40,333 nucleotides of DNA from a virus, in IMG/VR virus record IMGVR_UViG_3300034683_000362, positions 1 to 40,333 of that record; one strand, 5' to 3'. This document shows positions 1-8,392 of this stretch, in pieces. The notes beneath the pieces are model-generated. The model saw nothing but the letters and a program-made list of their open reading frames with translations. It ran no database searches and was not told where the DNA came from. Within the stretch, counting starts at the first letter, position 1, and every line of letters starts with the position of its first letter. The position numbers and the translations under genes are program-made.

Positions 1-43
1 AAAACTCTTTTTTTTTGATAGAATAGAATCCGGAAATGGAGAT

Positions 44-120
44 GGGGACGTGGTGAAGTTGGTTATCATGCCGGTCTGTCACACCGGTGGCCGCGAGTTC
101 GAATCTCGTCGTCCCCGCCA
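44..120 (+). tRNA. tRNA-Asp (GTC)
   Basis: A full cloverleaf can be drawn. The acceptor stem starts GGGGACG and pairs with CGTCCCC before G and the encoded CCA. The anticodon arm CCGGT/ACCGG encloses the loop CTGTCAC with anticodon GTC at 78-80, and the T arm contains GTTCGAATC. It is host DNA outside the prophage. Confidence 0.97.
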
Positions 121-128
121 ACTCTTAG

Positions 129-150
129 CTCCTCATAAAGAGGAGTTTTT
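129..150 (+). terminator. Rho-independent terminator after tRNA-Asp
   Basis: A 6-bp stem CTCCTC/GAGGAG with loop ATAAA is followed by five T residues. It lies in the short gap between the two tRNA genes, so expression of tRNA-Cys from the upstream promoter would need read-through. Confidence 0.7.
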
Positions 151-157
151 ACTATGG

Positions 158-234
158 GGCAACGTAGCCAAGTGGCCTAAGGCGGCGGTCTGCAAAATCG
201 TTATTCGGGGGTTCAAATCCCTTCGTTGCCTCCA
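158..234 (+). tRNA. tRNA-Cys (GCA), prophage integration target
   Basis: The acceptor stem GGCAACG pairs with CGTTGCC, followed by T and an encoded CCA. The anticodon loop CTGCAAA carries GCA at 192-194, and the T arm contains GGTTCAAATCC. The 3' part from the T loop onward (212-234) is also present at the right end of the prophage, so integration happened here and restored a complete tRNA on the left side. Confidence 0.95.
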
Positions 235-236
235 TT
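212..236 (+). repeat. attL: attL core (25-bp direct repeat)
   Basis: These 25 bases, from the T loop of tRNA-Cys to two bases past its CCA, are identical to 40207-40231. The flanking bases differ on both sides (211 is G against T; 237 is C against A). This sets the boundary between host tRNA DNA on the left and phage DNA on the right. Confidence 0.93.
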
Positions 237-271
237 CTGAGCCAACTAAAACTGTTGGTAATTTTTAAGAG

Positions 272-303
272 ATAACCACTCTGCATAAGAGTGGTTATTT
301 TTT
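272..303. terminator. Strong hairpin at the phage left end, probably bidirectional
   Basis: An 11-bp perfect stem ATAACCACTCT/AGAGTGGTTAT with loop GCATA is followed by T7 on the plus strand. It can terminate the tRNA transcript that now runs into the phage. Read from the other strand it ends the leftward lysis operon, whose last gene stops at 303. Confidence 0.8.
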
Positions 304-695
304 TATTTAGTTATATATATAAATAATTGACTTGCTCCAACACCTATAGTTATATAAAATAATTTTTCTATTATAGATAATGAATTATAAGACTCTATCT
401 TTTTATAATTATTGATTTGATCTTCTAAGTTAGATATCAATTTATTCTTCTCTTCTATTATTTCTTTTGTTTTTTCTCTTTCAGAATTTAGAGAATTTTC
501 TAACATCTTTACCTGGTTAGCTAAATTACTATTTTCTTCTTGAAGATCTTTTATGTAGTTGGCCAAAATTATTAAATCTGAATTAGTAATGAGATAACCA
601 TTACCTGTCTTTTTTAGATTTTGAAGATTTAGATCTTTTGAGAATATCATCAATGAAAGAAGAAGCAGCAGAACTATTATCAATTTTTTCTTCAT
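303..695 (-). CDS. Spanin-like coiled-coil membrane protein, outer partner or unimolecular
   Basis: A 130-aa protein. An N-terminal export signal (MKKK, then a Leu/Ile-rich core to about residue 19) precedes a long polar coiled coil at about 45-100 rich in Glu, Lys and Asn. A C-terminal hydrophobic segment lies at about 110-127. There is no lipobox cysteine. The start is chosen from a strong AAGGAGG about 6 bases upstream of the ATG. Its first 95 bases lie inside the end of the preceding gene in another frame, like the nested Rz/Rz1 pair of Gram-negative phages. Membrane segments at both ends recall unimolecular spanins. It is the last gene of the lysis operon. The spanin role is inferred from layout and topology, not from recognised homology. 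Confidence 0.6.
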   Translation of the reverse strand: MKKKLIIVLLLLLSLMIFSKDLNLQNLKKTGNGYLITNSDLIILANYIKDLQEENSNLANQVKMLENSLNSEREKTKEIIEEKNKLISNLEDQINNYKKIESYNSLSIIEKLFYITIGVGASQLFIYITK

Positions 696-915
696 CTTTT
701 TCCTCCTTAGATTCTTTAATTTTATTATTGTTTTCTTCTACAAGTTTTTCATATTCTTTCTCTTTACTCTCCGATTTTTCTTTTTGAAAGTAAATGTTCT
801 CTTCTTGTTCTTTTATATCTTTCTTAGTCTTTTTGCTTCTGAAAAATAAAAAAACTAAAACTGAAATTACTCCAGAAAGAAAAATATAAAAATACTTTTT
901 AATTTTTGCCCACAT
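601..915 (-). CDS. Rz-like inner-membrane spanin candidate
   Basis: A 104-aa protein with one N-terminal transmembrane segment (about 8-26). A highly charged Lys/Glu coiled coil runs to about residue 80, and the tail is Ser/Lys-rich. This is the layout of an i-spanin: membrane anchor in, helical rod in the periplasm. AAAGGTG lies nine bases before its ATG, and it overlaps the end of the upstream holin-like gene by 17 bases. The following gene starts within its last 95 bases in another frame. No sequence family was recognised; the call rests on topology and position after the endolysin. Confidence 0.6.
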   Translation of the reverse strand: MWAKIKKYFYIFLSGVISVLVFLFFRSKKTKKDIKEQEENIYFQKEKSESKEKEYEKLVEENNNKIKESKEEKDEEKIDNSSAASSFIDDILKRSKSSKSKKDR

Positions 916-1084
916 TTGAAATCACACCTTTTTGTGCAACATTTCCTGCTGTATAAATTCCTGCTGCTACTGCTATAATAGGTAAACCTATAGAATCACT
1001 AATTTTTTCAAACCATATAAATACAAAAATAGTAATTATTATTGCAAAATTTAGCCAAAATTTTCTAGATTTTAGCTTTCCCAT
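899..1084 (-). CDS. Small holin-like membrane protein
   Basis: A 61-aa protein with a short positively charged N-terminus (GKLKSRKFW) and two hydrophobic segments, about 10-24 and 33-48, joined by a short turn. The ATG at 1084 is preferred because AAAGGA lies ten bases upstream. An in-frame GTG at 1093 touches that ribosome-binding site and would add three residues. It lies between the endolysin and the spanin-like genes, the usual place for a holin, which makes holes in the inner membrane. Small size and lack of a clear family keep this tentative. Confidence 0.55.
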   Translation of the reverse strand: MGKLKSRKFWLNFAIIITIFVFIWFEKISDSIGLPIIAVAAGIYTAGNVAQKGVISNVGKN

Positions 1085-1215
1085 AAAAAACACGTCCTTT
1101 CATTATTAGACCTCTTTATGAGGCCTTTATTTTCGCATTTTTAAAACTTTTTCGATTAATCATATTCAGAGTATCAAAAAACTCTATATGGCCAATTATG
1201 AAGCAAATAAGAGGT

Positions 1216-1635
1216 TTAAGAAATAATCTCAAAAAATGTATGTTTAAAACCCTTGATATTTACTTTTTTGACTGGATAAACCGTTTTTGGATCTCTACCG
1301 GATAAATTAAAAAAGAAAATATTTCTAAATTCAGGATGTTGATGATACATTTTTTCAGCAATGTTTATTGCTTCAATACTTTCTTCAAGAGCTACTTTTT
1401 CTAAAGAATTTGAAACTTTAAAATCTCTTTTCCAACCGTGGTAATCTTTGAAAATAGAATTAAATCTAATTTCTTTTTGTTTTATTCTGTTTATTAAAGT
1501 AAGAGCAATTAACACTTTTTCTTCAAAAGAACAACTTTCTCCTTCTCCCATTACTATAATGGCCATTTTTTCTTTGTCAAGAGTTTCTATCTGTTTGAAT
1601 TCTTTTATTCCTTGTTTTATGAATTCTAATAACAT
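1216..1635 (-). CDS. SleB/CwlJ-like cell-wall hydrolase (endolysin)
   Basis: A 139-aa protein resembling the Hydrolase_2 (SleB/CwlJ) family of peptidoglycan hydrolases. Residues 25-50 show the family pattern: hydrophobic run, MGEGES with the likely catalytic Glu31, then VLIALTLINR. Later helical segments (EAINIAEKMY, then FFFNL) also match. It has no signal peptide, so release would depend on the holin. GGAGG lies seven bases before the ATG. About 30 residues precede the family motif, and the protein is short for a phage lysin. It sits in the lysis operon between two membrane-protein genes. Confidence 0.75.
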   Translation of the reverse strand: MLLEFIKQGIKEFKQIETLDKEKMAIIVMGEGESCSFEEKVLIALTLINRIKQKEIRFNSIFKDYHGWKRDFKVSNSLEKVALEESIEAINIAEKMYHQHPEFRNIFFFNLSGRDPKTVYPVKKVNIKGFKHTFFEIIS

Positions 1636-1638
1636 GTT

Positions 1639-1968
1639 TTAACCTCCAAAAATTGTATAAAGAAAAGCAATAAGAGTTATTATATTTGTACTTATTAAAG
1701 CTATAACCCACCTTCCTACTTTTTTGTAAATAATATCTCCCACGATTTTTTCCATAAGCTCATTTTCTTGTTTGAGCGTTTCTATAGTTCTTTTTGGAAT
1801 GTAACCGTTTTTCATTTCTGATATAAAATCATCTAATTTACCGTCTATTTTGTCTAACTTTTCGTCTAATTTATCTAATCTTTCATTTTGATGTTGTTGA
1901 ATAATGCGTTGTTCTGTATCTTTCATTTGTAGATCTTTTATAGTTTCTTCGTACTTACATTCCTGCAT
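1639..1968 (-). CDS. XhlA-like coiled-coil protein with C-terminal membrane segment
   Basis: A 109-aa protein. Residues 5-50 form a heptad-rich helix (repeated LDKLDEKLDKIDGKLD-type pattern), and a hydrophobic segment spans about 87-106. This matches the layout of XhlA-type proteins, which sit at the membrane and act with holin and endolysin in some phages. It is immediately upstream of the endolysin, whose ATG follows three bases after its stop codon. It could instead be the main holin, or an accessory membrane protein. Confidence 0.55.
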   Translation of the reverse strand: MQECKYEETIKDLQMKDTEQRIIQQHQNERLDKLDEKLDKIDGKLDDFISEMKNGYIPKRTIETLKQENELMEKIVGDIIYKKVGRWVIALISTNIITLIAFLYTIFGG

Positions 1969-1998
1969 CTATATCCCACCTTTTTTTGCAAATTTCTA

Positions 1999-2026
1999 TA
2001 AAAAAAGAAGCCCGTTAAGGCTTCTT
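1999..2026 (-). terminator. Terminator after the lipoprotein gene
   Basis: The inverted repeat AAGAAGCC/GGCTTCTT with a short loop is followed, on the minus strand, by a run of T. It lies 12 bases beyond the stop of the lipoprotein gene and separates it from the lysis operon. Confidence 0.8.
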
Positions 2027-2037
2027 GATTGTTTTGT

Positions 2038-2742
2038 TTATTTTATATGAGTTAAAGTACCGATATCGGTTATTGTTGTATTTCCAGAATTGTCAATTAT
2101 TTTTATATAGTAGTTCCATGTGCTTGGTGGAGTTGGATCAGTTAAAAAATAACTCATAGGTTTATTTGTACTCCAATCAAATGTCATTAATTCATTTTCA
2201 AGATATATTGTTCTTGGTTCTTCAAATTTTCCGTATTCATCTATTCTTGTAAGTTTTATCAATGCTTCTTTTACCCCTGACGGCTTTTCATCTATTTCAA
2301 GAGTTAGAGGTGATGCCATATCTCCTGTTTCTTCTAAACTATAATTATTCTTAACTATTATTGGATCTGCCGTATCACTTATAGATTTAGTTTTAAATTC
2401 ACCTAAGCTATCACCATAAATAATTTTATCTTCTATAAATATTTTTCTATTAAATTGTGTTCCAGGATTAATGTTAGTAGCCTCGAAAGTATATTTTGTA
2501 TTATCAGAGTTTGGATTACCTATAAACGTTTTGTTCCAATCGTTTTTTCTTATAAGCATCTTTACATTATCATTTGGAACAGGATAATCAGAATCAAAGA
2601 TAACTTTAAGCAAGACTCCTGTATTTTCTTCAATTGTTTCAATGCTTTTTATTTTCGAATTCTCTAAATTTTGCTGATTTGTACAACTTAATAATAACAA
2701 TAATAAAAAAACAATTAACCCGATAAAAATAAATTTTTTCAA
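2038..2742 (-). CDS. Exported lipoprotein, possible lysogeny cargo
   Basis: A 234-aa protein with a clear lipoprotein signal peptide: MKK, a long Leu/Ile core and LLLSC, so Cys20 would be lipidated and the protein anchored in a membrane facing the periplasm or surface. The rest is beta-rich, with two segments that look like Ig or fibronectin-type strands (WNKTFIG...; STWNYYIKIIDNSGN). It starts at TTG with AAGGGG upstream. It has its own promoter-like site and its own terminator, unlike the tail genes around it. Phage lipoproteins of this kind often block superinfection or alter the host surface; that role is inferred. Confidence 0.65.
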   Translation of the reverse strand: MKKFIFIGLIVFLLLLLLSCTNQQNLENSKIKSIETIEENTGVLLKVIFDSDYPVPNDNVKMLIRKNDWNKTFIGNPNSDNTKYTFEATNINPGTQFNRKIFIEDKIIYGDSLGEFKTKSISDTADPIIVKNNYSLEETGDMASPLTLEIDEKPSGVKEALIKLTRIDEYGKFEEPRTIYLENELMTFDWSTNKPMSYFLTDPTPPSTWNYYIKIIDNSGNTTITDIGTLTHIK

Positions 2743-2777
2743 ATTGATCGCCCCTTATTTGTATTTTATGCATGCAT

Positions 2778-2806
2778 ATTGTACCATATTTTAATTTTAA
2801 TATTAA
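2778..2806 (-). promoter_or_regulatory. Probable promoter of the lipoprotein gene
   Basis: On the minus strand TACAAT, preceded by TGG (extended -10), lies 17 bases downstream of TTAATA, a four-out-of-six match to the -35 consensus. It is 36 bases from the TTG start, in the gap after the tail fibre gene. Confidence 0.5.
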
Positions 2807-5800
2807 CTAATATCCTACAACTACATATTCAATGTCTGCTTCTGCTGATTGTTTAACATCTCCCGTCCATACATTTGTTAAATATGCCGTATAAGATGGG
2901 TTTTGAGCAGTTTTTGTTTCTTTTTCATAAGAAATAGAATTTGATTTAAAAGCGCCATAAACTATTACATTAGGGGTAAAATCAACTCTTTTCAGTAATA
3001 TCGATTTTACCAATGATGAATTTTTATAAACATAAGCATATAATTCTGATGAATAACCATCACTATTTTCCTCTTTTATTCTAACCTCAATTGTTCCTTG
3101 TAAATATGGACTGAAAGATATAGTGTAATTATCTGTAGCATAGTTAGGCTCATTATGTACAGTTAGATATTCAAAGTAAATTTTAATTTCTCTTATTGAA
3201 TAAGCTCCAGTAAAATTACCTAAATTTATTTTTCCAATATCAACTGGAGTTCTTGAACTAGTAGCGTCTTTAGAATGCCAAGAAGTTGATATTGAAGGGT
3301 TGATATTTTTTAGCTTTGTCATTGAGCCACCACTCTCAAAATTTACAGTAATGTTTTGAGTGGTAACTAATGTTGATGAATCTACACTTGATGATTTATT
3401 AACGGTAATTGTAGCTGTTTGCGAAGCCCCATAATCATATATAAATTCCAAATCTGAATAAGTTACTCTGGCTTTTACTACATTTAACATGTTAGAGACT
3501 AAAGTAAAAGTGCTATCTGATGAAATATAAACTGAGTCACTTTTTTCTACGTTAGTATTAGATACTACTGTGTAAGCATTAATAACAAAGCCAGAAGCAT
3601 TTTTATTAGTTACATTTTGAGTTAGATATCTTTTCTGTTGTGCTTGAAAATTTTCATCCCAATATTTAAATTTCACTGCATTTAAAATAACATTATACGA
3701 CTCTCCTGAAGTAGCATTAGGATTTAGAGTGATAGCTTTTTGTGTTTCGTTAGAATTAAAACTAACTATACCTCTTTGTAAAATAGAAGGTATTTTTTTC
3801 ACTTCTCCGCCTATTAGTCTACTTAGTCCAGTACTTCCATCTAATCTATATCCGTCAGTAGTCGTACCAACTTGTATATATTTATTAGCTTCTAAAATAA
3901 GAGAAGATAGTTTATCTGCTGTTATAGTGCCGTTGACTAAAGCATCACCTAATACCTCGAACATTGAAGCAATTACTTGTATTTTCCCATCACTTATAAG
4001 TAATTCAGTATTTCTAAGCACTTCGCCTGTATCCATATCTTTTGCAACTACTCTTTGAGATATTTCATCTGAATGCTGTGTAATCGTAGATAAAACTTTT
4101 TCGTAAGGCTGCCAAGTTTCTGTATAACCCTCTGGAGCTAATCCATTTACTTTATCAAAGATGGAATCACTCCAATAAGCTATTGCTCCTTCTGGGACAC
4201 TTAAAGCATACTTATGCTTTATTCCTTCTACTGTGCTTGATATCTCATCTGCGTTTTGAACAATAGCAGAGATACTATTTTCTACACTTGTACCATTGCC
4301 ATCTACGTCATCTAATCTTTGAACTGTAGAACTAATTGAAGTAGCGTTTTGTGTAATTAATGATGAATTAGAAGATATGTTTCCTTCATTTGTATCTATT
4401 CTTGAAACAGCTGCGGTTATACTGTCTGCGTTTTGAGTTATTTGCGTTGAATTACTTGATATGTTAGTGGAATTACTTGATATATCCGTCTCTGCTGTGT
4501 CTAACCTTGTTCCATGACTTGAAACAGTTGTTTGAATAGAATTTGCTGTTTGTTCTAAAGTAGAAATATCTGTTTCGGTTGTATCAACTCTGGCTACAAC
4601 ATTTGTAATACTATCAGAGTTTTGTTTTATTGCTGTATATTGATTTGTTGCTCCTGGAGCTGAATTTAATATTCCAACCATAGAAGTTATATTATCAGCA
4701 TTTTGAGTTATTTCTGAAATCAAAGTTTCTGTTTCACCAAGGTTATTAATTCCAGTCTTAGTTACTAATTGGGTGATACTATCAGCATTTTGAGTTATCT
4801 GAGTTGCATTAGTTGAAACGCTTGTATTTAAACTTGTAATATCTGAATTAATTGTATCTATATCTGTGTTTATATTTGTTATATTTCCGTTTATGTTATC
4901 AATAGCTTCTTCCGAAGCAGCTTTTTTTTCTGTAGTAAAACTTCCAGTTGTACTAGTAGATTCATTATCAGAATAGTCAATTGAAAGAATTGAATAATTA
5001 TAAGTTGTTTCTGGTTGTAGTTTATCTATATAAATATAATTATTAGAAAATGTATAAGTTTCTGTTCCAATTGTCAATCTATATTCTTTGAAATCTTGTT
5101 CCGTGTTTTGAGTGAGTTTAAAAACTACCCCTGCATAATTTGGTGAAATTTCTAGAATTTTTGGTTTAGCTGGAGCTGTAGAGTCCTTTGCTGTTGTTAC
5201 GTTCAAAATATTAGCAAACAACGAAGCATTCCCTTCTGCATCTAAAGCTCTAACCCTTGCATACACAGTTATATTCCCTTGTACTTCTGCTTGAGCAAGA
5301 TTGTCTTTAGATTGTATAGAATTCCAATTTATTTGGTCGTAGCTCCATTGAAATTCATAACCAATAAGGTCTGTTTCTGTGTTTTCATCACAACTCATTT
5401 TTATAACTGACCTTTTGTTTAAATACTGTGTTTGTAGAGAAAAATTAGTCGGTTTTGCTGGTGCATTAGAGTCGAGAAAATCTGTCTTTTGTTTCTGATC
5501 TTCTACATCACTTTTTAGTTCTTCCACTTCGCCTTGAATAAAATCAATTTGATCTCCTGTTCCAGGAGCTGCTCCTGTATTTATTTTTTCATATTCTTTG
5601 TCGTTTATATTGAATACTACGTCTTTATATTCTGTTATTGTGATGTTTGTTTTATATGTAGATCCTTCGACTTTATGATTAACTGAATTGACTATAAAAG
5701 TACCGTTTGATATCCCTTTTTCTGGTAAAGTAAGATTAATCAAATTCCCAGCATAAAGTTCTGGGTAGAACTCATTAAGCGATAATTCAAATACAATATC

Positions 5801-7081
5801 TTTTGATATCAAGTTTTCTGCTACATCTGCTATGTTAGAAAGCATTGCTTTAGTTCCATAGAAAGATTTGATTGAATATTCTTTGTCTGGAAAATCTGTA
5901 TTGTTTACTTTTATAAGATTTTCTAAAGATACTTTGTTTATTTGTCTACCATCTAATTTAAGAGCATCTATAAGAATATCTATACTTGTATTTAAGTTTT
6001 CTATTTCTAAGATTAATTTGTCTGGTCTTATATCAAATTTGTTGATCTTTATATTACTGTCTGAATCATTTAAGCTGAATGCACTGTCATAAGCTATACC
6101 TTGAGTGTTTGGTGATGAATAACTAATAAAAACTGTATCAGCTACATCTTTGGCGAAATCTGATTTATACTCAAATTCAAATGTTTGTACTTGTCCTGGA
6201 CTTATTGTTCTGTTTTCATCATCTTGTAGTTCAACGCTTATTATTTTAGAGATATCTGTGTCTATCTTATAGCCCTCTGATTCTACTTTTATCTTGTTGT
6301 ATTTCTGTTCTCCAAGAAGCTCGTATCCTTGAATTTGGTTAGAATCAATCGAAAGAGCTATATCTGGATCATAAAAGTTTTCTATTTTAGTTCTGTATAT
6401 GACTTTTCCTTCTGGAGTGACAGAAAACCTTGCTTGAGTAGCTTTAATAATCTTTAAAATATTTCTCCATACAGTTGCATTTTCTTCTGTTATATACACT
6501 TCAAAAGGAGTTGTAAGAGATTGAAAGTCTTGATTTTCTACTGCTATTCCTGCTCTTATTAGCAAGTCTGAAACTATACTTTCTGGTGTGTAGTTTGGAT
6601 ATAATAAAGGATATGTAAGCTCTTTATTAATCGCATAATGCAGAATATCTTTAACGACTATCTCTGCTTTTTTATGCTTTTCTGTTATTCCATTCTCGGG
6701 CTTTATCCCAGTAAAAAGAGGTATCTCGATTTTGTCTGTTGTTGTTTTATACACTTCTAATATTATTTTTATTTCCCATTCTTTTGATAAATAAGCTTGT
6801 TCTATAGTTCCGTTTAATTTACCAACACTTGTATCAAAAACGTAGTTATATTGAGTTTTAGTGAAAGCATTATTTTCATTTTTTACTGTTATTTTTGCAT
6901 TGTCAATAGCAGGGTCTTCAAGCAGTTCTATTTTGTTGTTAGTAGTTATCTTTTGTACGTATTCACTTATATCATAAAAGTTTGTGCCATCTATCTTTGC
7001 TAAAACTATTATCTTTTTATTCCGTGTTGGTTTTCTTATATATTCTAAAAAACTATTGTCATAGCTTATAGGAGGAAACAT
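2807..7081 (-). CDS. Large tail tip / fibre protein
   Basis: A 1424-aa protein. The first ~480 residues look like a tail-tip or baseplate hub region (FYDISEYVQKI, then mixed beta structure). Fibronectin type III-like domains follow (about 540-720), each opening with PAKP. Next is a stretch of about 230 residues with recurring ITQNADSIT-like units, predicted to form a trimeric fibre shaft. The C-terminal third is beta-rich and may hold the host-contact region. This is the usual plan of siphovirus central fibre/host-specificity proteins of Gram-positive-type phages. It is the last morphogenesis gene, after the LamG-like tail protein. Exact domain borders are approximate. Confidence 0.75.
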   Translation of the reverse strand: MFPPISYDNSFLEYIRKPTRNKKIIVLAKIDGTNFYDISEYVQKITTNNKIELLEDPAIDNAKITVKNENNAFTKTQYNYVFDTSVGKLNGTIEQAYLSKEWEIKIILEVYKTTTDKIEIPLFTGIKPENGITEKHKKAEIVVKDILHYAINKELTYPLLYPNYTPESIVSDLLIRAGIAVENQDFQSLTTPFEVYITEENATVWRNILKIIKATQARFSVTPEGKVIYRTKIENFYDPDIALSIDSNQIQGYELLGEQKYNKIKVESEGYKIDTDISKIISVELQDDENRTISPGQVQTFEFEYKSDFAKDVADTVFISYSSPNTQGIAYDSAFSLNDSDSNIKINKFDIRPDKLILEIENLNTSIDILIDALKLDGRQINKVSLENLIKVNNTDFPDKEYSIKSFYGTKAMLSNIADVAENLISKDIVFELSLNEFYPELYAGNLINLTLPEKGISNGTFIVNSVNHKVEGSTYKTNITITEYKDVVFNINDKEYEKINTGAAPGTGDQIDFIQGEVEELKSDVEDQKQKTDFLDSNAPAKPTNFSLQTQYLNKRSVIKMSCDENTETDLIGYEFQWSYDQINWNSIQSKDNLAQAEVQGNITVYARVRALDAEGNASLFANILNVTTAKDSTAPAKPKILEISPNYAGVVFKLTQNTEQDFKEYRLTIGTETYTFSNNYIYIDKLQPETTYNYSILSIDYSDNESTSTTGSFTTEKKAASEEAIDNINGNITNINTDIDTINSDITSLNTSVSTNATQITQNADSITQLVTKTGINNLGETETLISEITQNADNITSMVGILNSAPGATNQYTAIKQNSDSITNVVARVDTTETDISTLEQTANSIQTTVSSHGTRLDTAETDISSNSTNISSNSTQITQNADSITAAVSRIDTNEGNISSNSSLITQNATSISSTVQRLDDVDGNGTSVENSISAIVQNADEISSTVEGIKHKYALSVPEGAIAYWSDSIFDKVNGLAPEGYTETWQPYEKVLSTITQHSDEISQRVVAKDMDTGEVLRNTELLISDGKIQVIASMFEVLGDALVNGTITADKLSSLILEANKYIQVGTTTDGYRLDGSTGLSRLIGGEVKKIPSILQRGIVSFNSNETQKAITLNPNATSGESYNVILNAVKFKYWDENFQAQQKRYLTQNVTNKNASGFVINAYTVVSNTNVEKSDSVYISSDSTFTLVSNMLNVVKARVTYSDLEFIYDYGASQTATITVNKSSSVDSSTLVTTQNITVNFESGGSMTKLKNINPSISTSWHSKDATSSRTPVDIGKINLGNFTGAYSIREIKIYFEYLTVHNEPNYATDNYTISFSPYLQGTIEVRIKEENSDGYSSELYAYVYKNSSLVKSILLKRVDFTPNVIVYGAFKSNSISYEKETKTAQNPSYTAYLTNVWTGDVKQSAEADIEYVVVGY
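4240..4860 (-). repeat. Repeated coding units (ITQNADSIT type) in the tail fibre gene
   Basis: The encoded protein repeats variants of ITQNADSITxxV and SxNSTxI six or more times. At DNA level the matching stretch (about TCTGCGTTTTGAGTTAT and variants) recurs. Such repeats form coiled or helical shaft segments in tail fibres and can change copy number by recombination. Confidence 0.7.
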
Positions 7082-7124
7082 ATTATCACCTCAGTTCTAT
7101 GCGTATAATCAGTCTTATACGCAC

Positions 7125-8372
7125 TCATAAGTTTGTATTAAATGGTTTCTTCGCTTCGTACACTTCTTGTATATATTCATCTGTCCATATAACACTACCT
7201 GCATCATCTTTGTATTTGCCTATGAATAAGTTGGAAAATAATTGAGAGCGATTTTCATAAACTTCATTAAACCATATATCATCGTTTATTGATGGGCTAC
7301 CAGAAACATATAAATTAGCAAATACATCTCTTTTTAAAATTCCGTCATAATAAACTTTGTGTTCTCTATATATTTCATTTGAACTTTCATTTATTACATT
7401 AAATACAAATACTATATTATGCCATTTTTCTTCAAAATTGCCTTTAGTATCTAAAACATTTATATTATGCCCAAACCCAAGGAAGGGAGCAGAGATTCCT
7501 AAATGACCATCTTGTTTTGAAATTAGAATAGCCCATTGCCTTGGTCTGTGTGAACTCATAAGTACGTCATGGTTGTTTCCTATTATTTGTTGAATAAAAT
7601 TCCAGAAAAAACTTTCTGGGTCTATTTCTTCATCTTGAATTTTTGGAGCTTTAAACCAAAGTGATACAACATGATTATTAAATAAATTAACCTTTGAGCC
7701 ATCATCCAATACATATCTTTTTGTGTATAATTTTTCTGATGGGAAATATAATTTTCCCTTTGCTCTACTCCCATCAACAAAAGATGTGGCGAAGGGTTTT
7801 ATTTCTACTTGAAAATCACAAAATAAAATTGTACTGTTTGCTGGTGACTCTGCAATCCCAACTGCCCCTGTAATATTTGAAGTATCCGTCCATTGTATAC
7901 TACTAGTCCCATACATCAGCATCCAACCATTTCCAAGTTCTTTATAATTTCTAGGATAACTCTCACCAAATCCCCATGTTCTAAAATTAAAAATACCACC
8001 AGACCCAGGATCTATTATTTTATACTTAATTTGATAAGAAATTCTATCTCCAACTTGTATATTATTTTTAATATTACTTGCAATATTTGTACCGTAAATT
8101 TGAAAATCCATTCGAGTATTATTTTTTACAATTTTTACAGCATTTCTACCATTGTATCCTCCACCTTCTATAATTTCCCTGGATATTATATTTATAGAAT
8201 ACCAATTCAAATCTTCAAAATTTGCCAAATTAGAAGACACTAAATTCTCTGTTGCTTCTTCAACAGCAAAAGACTTTACTCCTTGAAAAGGTACGTCATC
8301 ATCTCTAACAGTTACACATAAACTACCATCATCATTGTATATAAGACCATAATCGGTTTCTATTAAAGACAT
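7125..8372 (-). CDS. Tail protein with LamG/concanavalin-like domain
   Basis: A 415-aa protein. The N-terminal ~50 residues are short and charged. Residues 50-200 resemble a beta-sandwich carbohydrate-binding module (NAVKIVKNN..., ISYQIKYKI). Residues 215-400 look like a LamG/concanavalin A-like fold (VVSLWFKAP; WHNIVFVFN; VYYDGILK; LFIGKYKDDAG). It lies between a small unknown gene and the tail-tip protein, where distal tail or receptor-binding proteins sit. A role in contacting surface glycans is plausible but inferred. Confidence 0.65.
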   Translation of the reverse strand: MSLIETDYGLIYNDDGSLCVTVRDDDVPFQGVKSFAVEEATENLVSSNLANFEDLNWYSINIISREIIEGGGYNGRNAVKIVKNNTRMDFQIYGTNIASNIKNNIQVGDRISYQIKYKIIDPGSGGIFNFRTWGFGESYPRNYKELGNGWMLMYGTSSIQWTDTSNITGAVGIAESPANSTILFCDFQVEIKPFATSFVDGSRAKGKLYFPSEKLYTKRYVLDDGSKVNLFNNHVVSLWFKAPKIQDEEIDPESFFWNFIQQIIGNNHDVLMSSHRPRQWAILISKQDGHLGISAPFLGFGHNINVLDTKGNFEEKWHNIVFVFNVINESSNEIYREHKVYYDGILKRDVFANLYVSGSPSINDDIWFNEVYENRSQLFSNLFIGKYKDDAGSVIWTDEYIQEVYEAKKPFNTNL

Positions 8373-8392
8373 TTTATCACTCCTTCGCTTCG

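Noticed and set aside
50-268. Open reading frame across both tRNA genes
   Set aside because: It runs through two complete tRNA genes and a terminator, so the open frame is accidental.
1107-1128. Hairpin with T-rich tail on the plus strand between holin-like and endolysin genes
   Set aside because: The T-run follows only on the plus strand, where no transcript is expected; the leftward genes would not be terminated. Left out as a likely chance structure or remnant.
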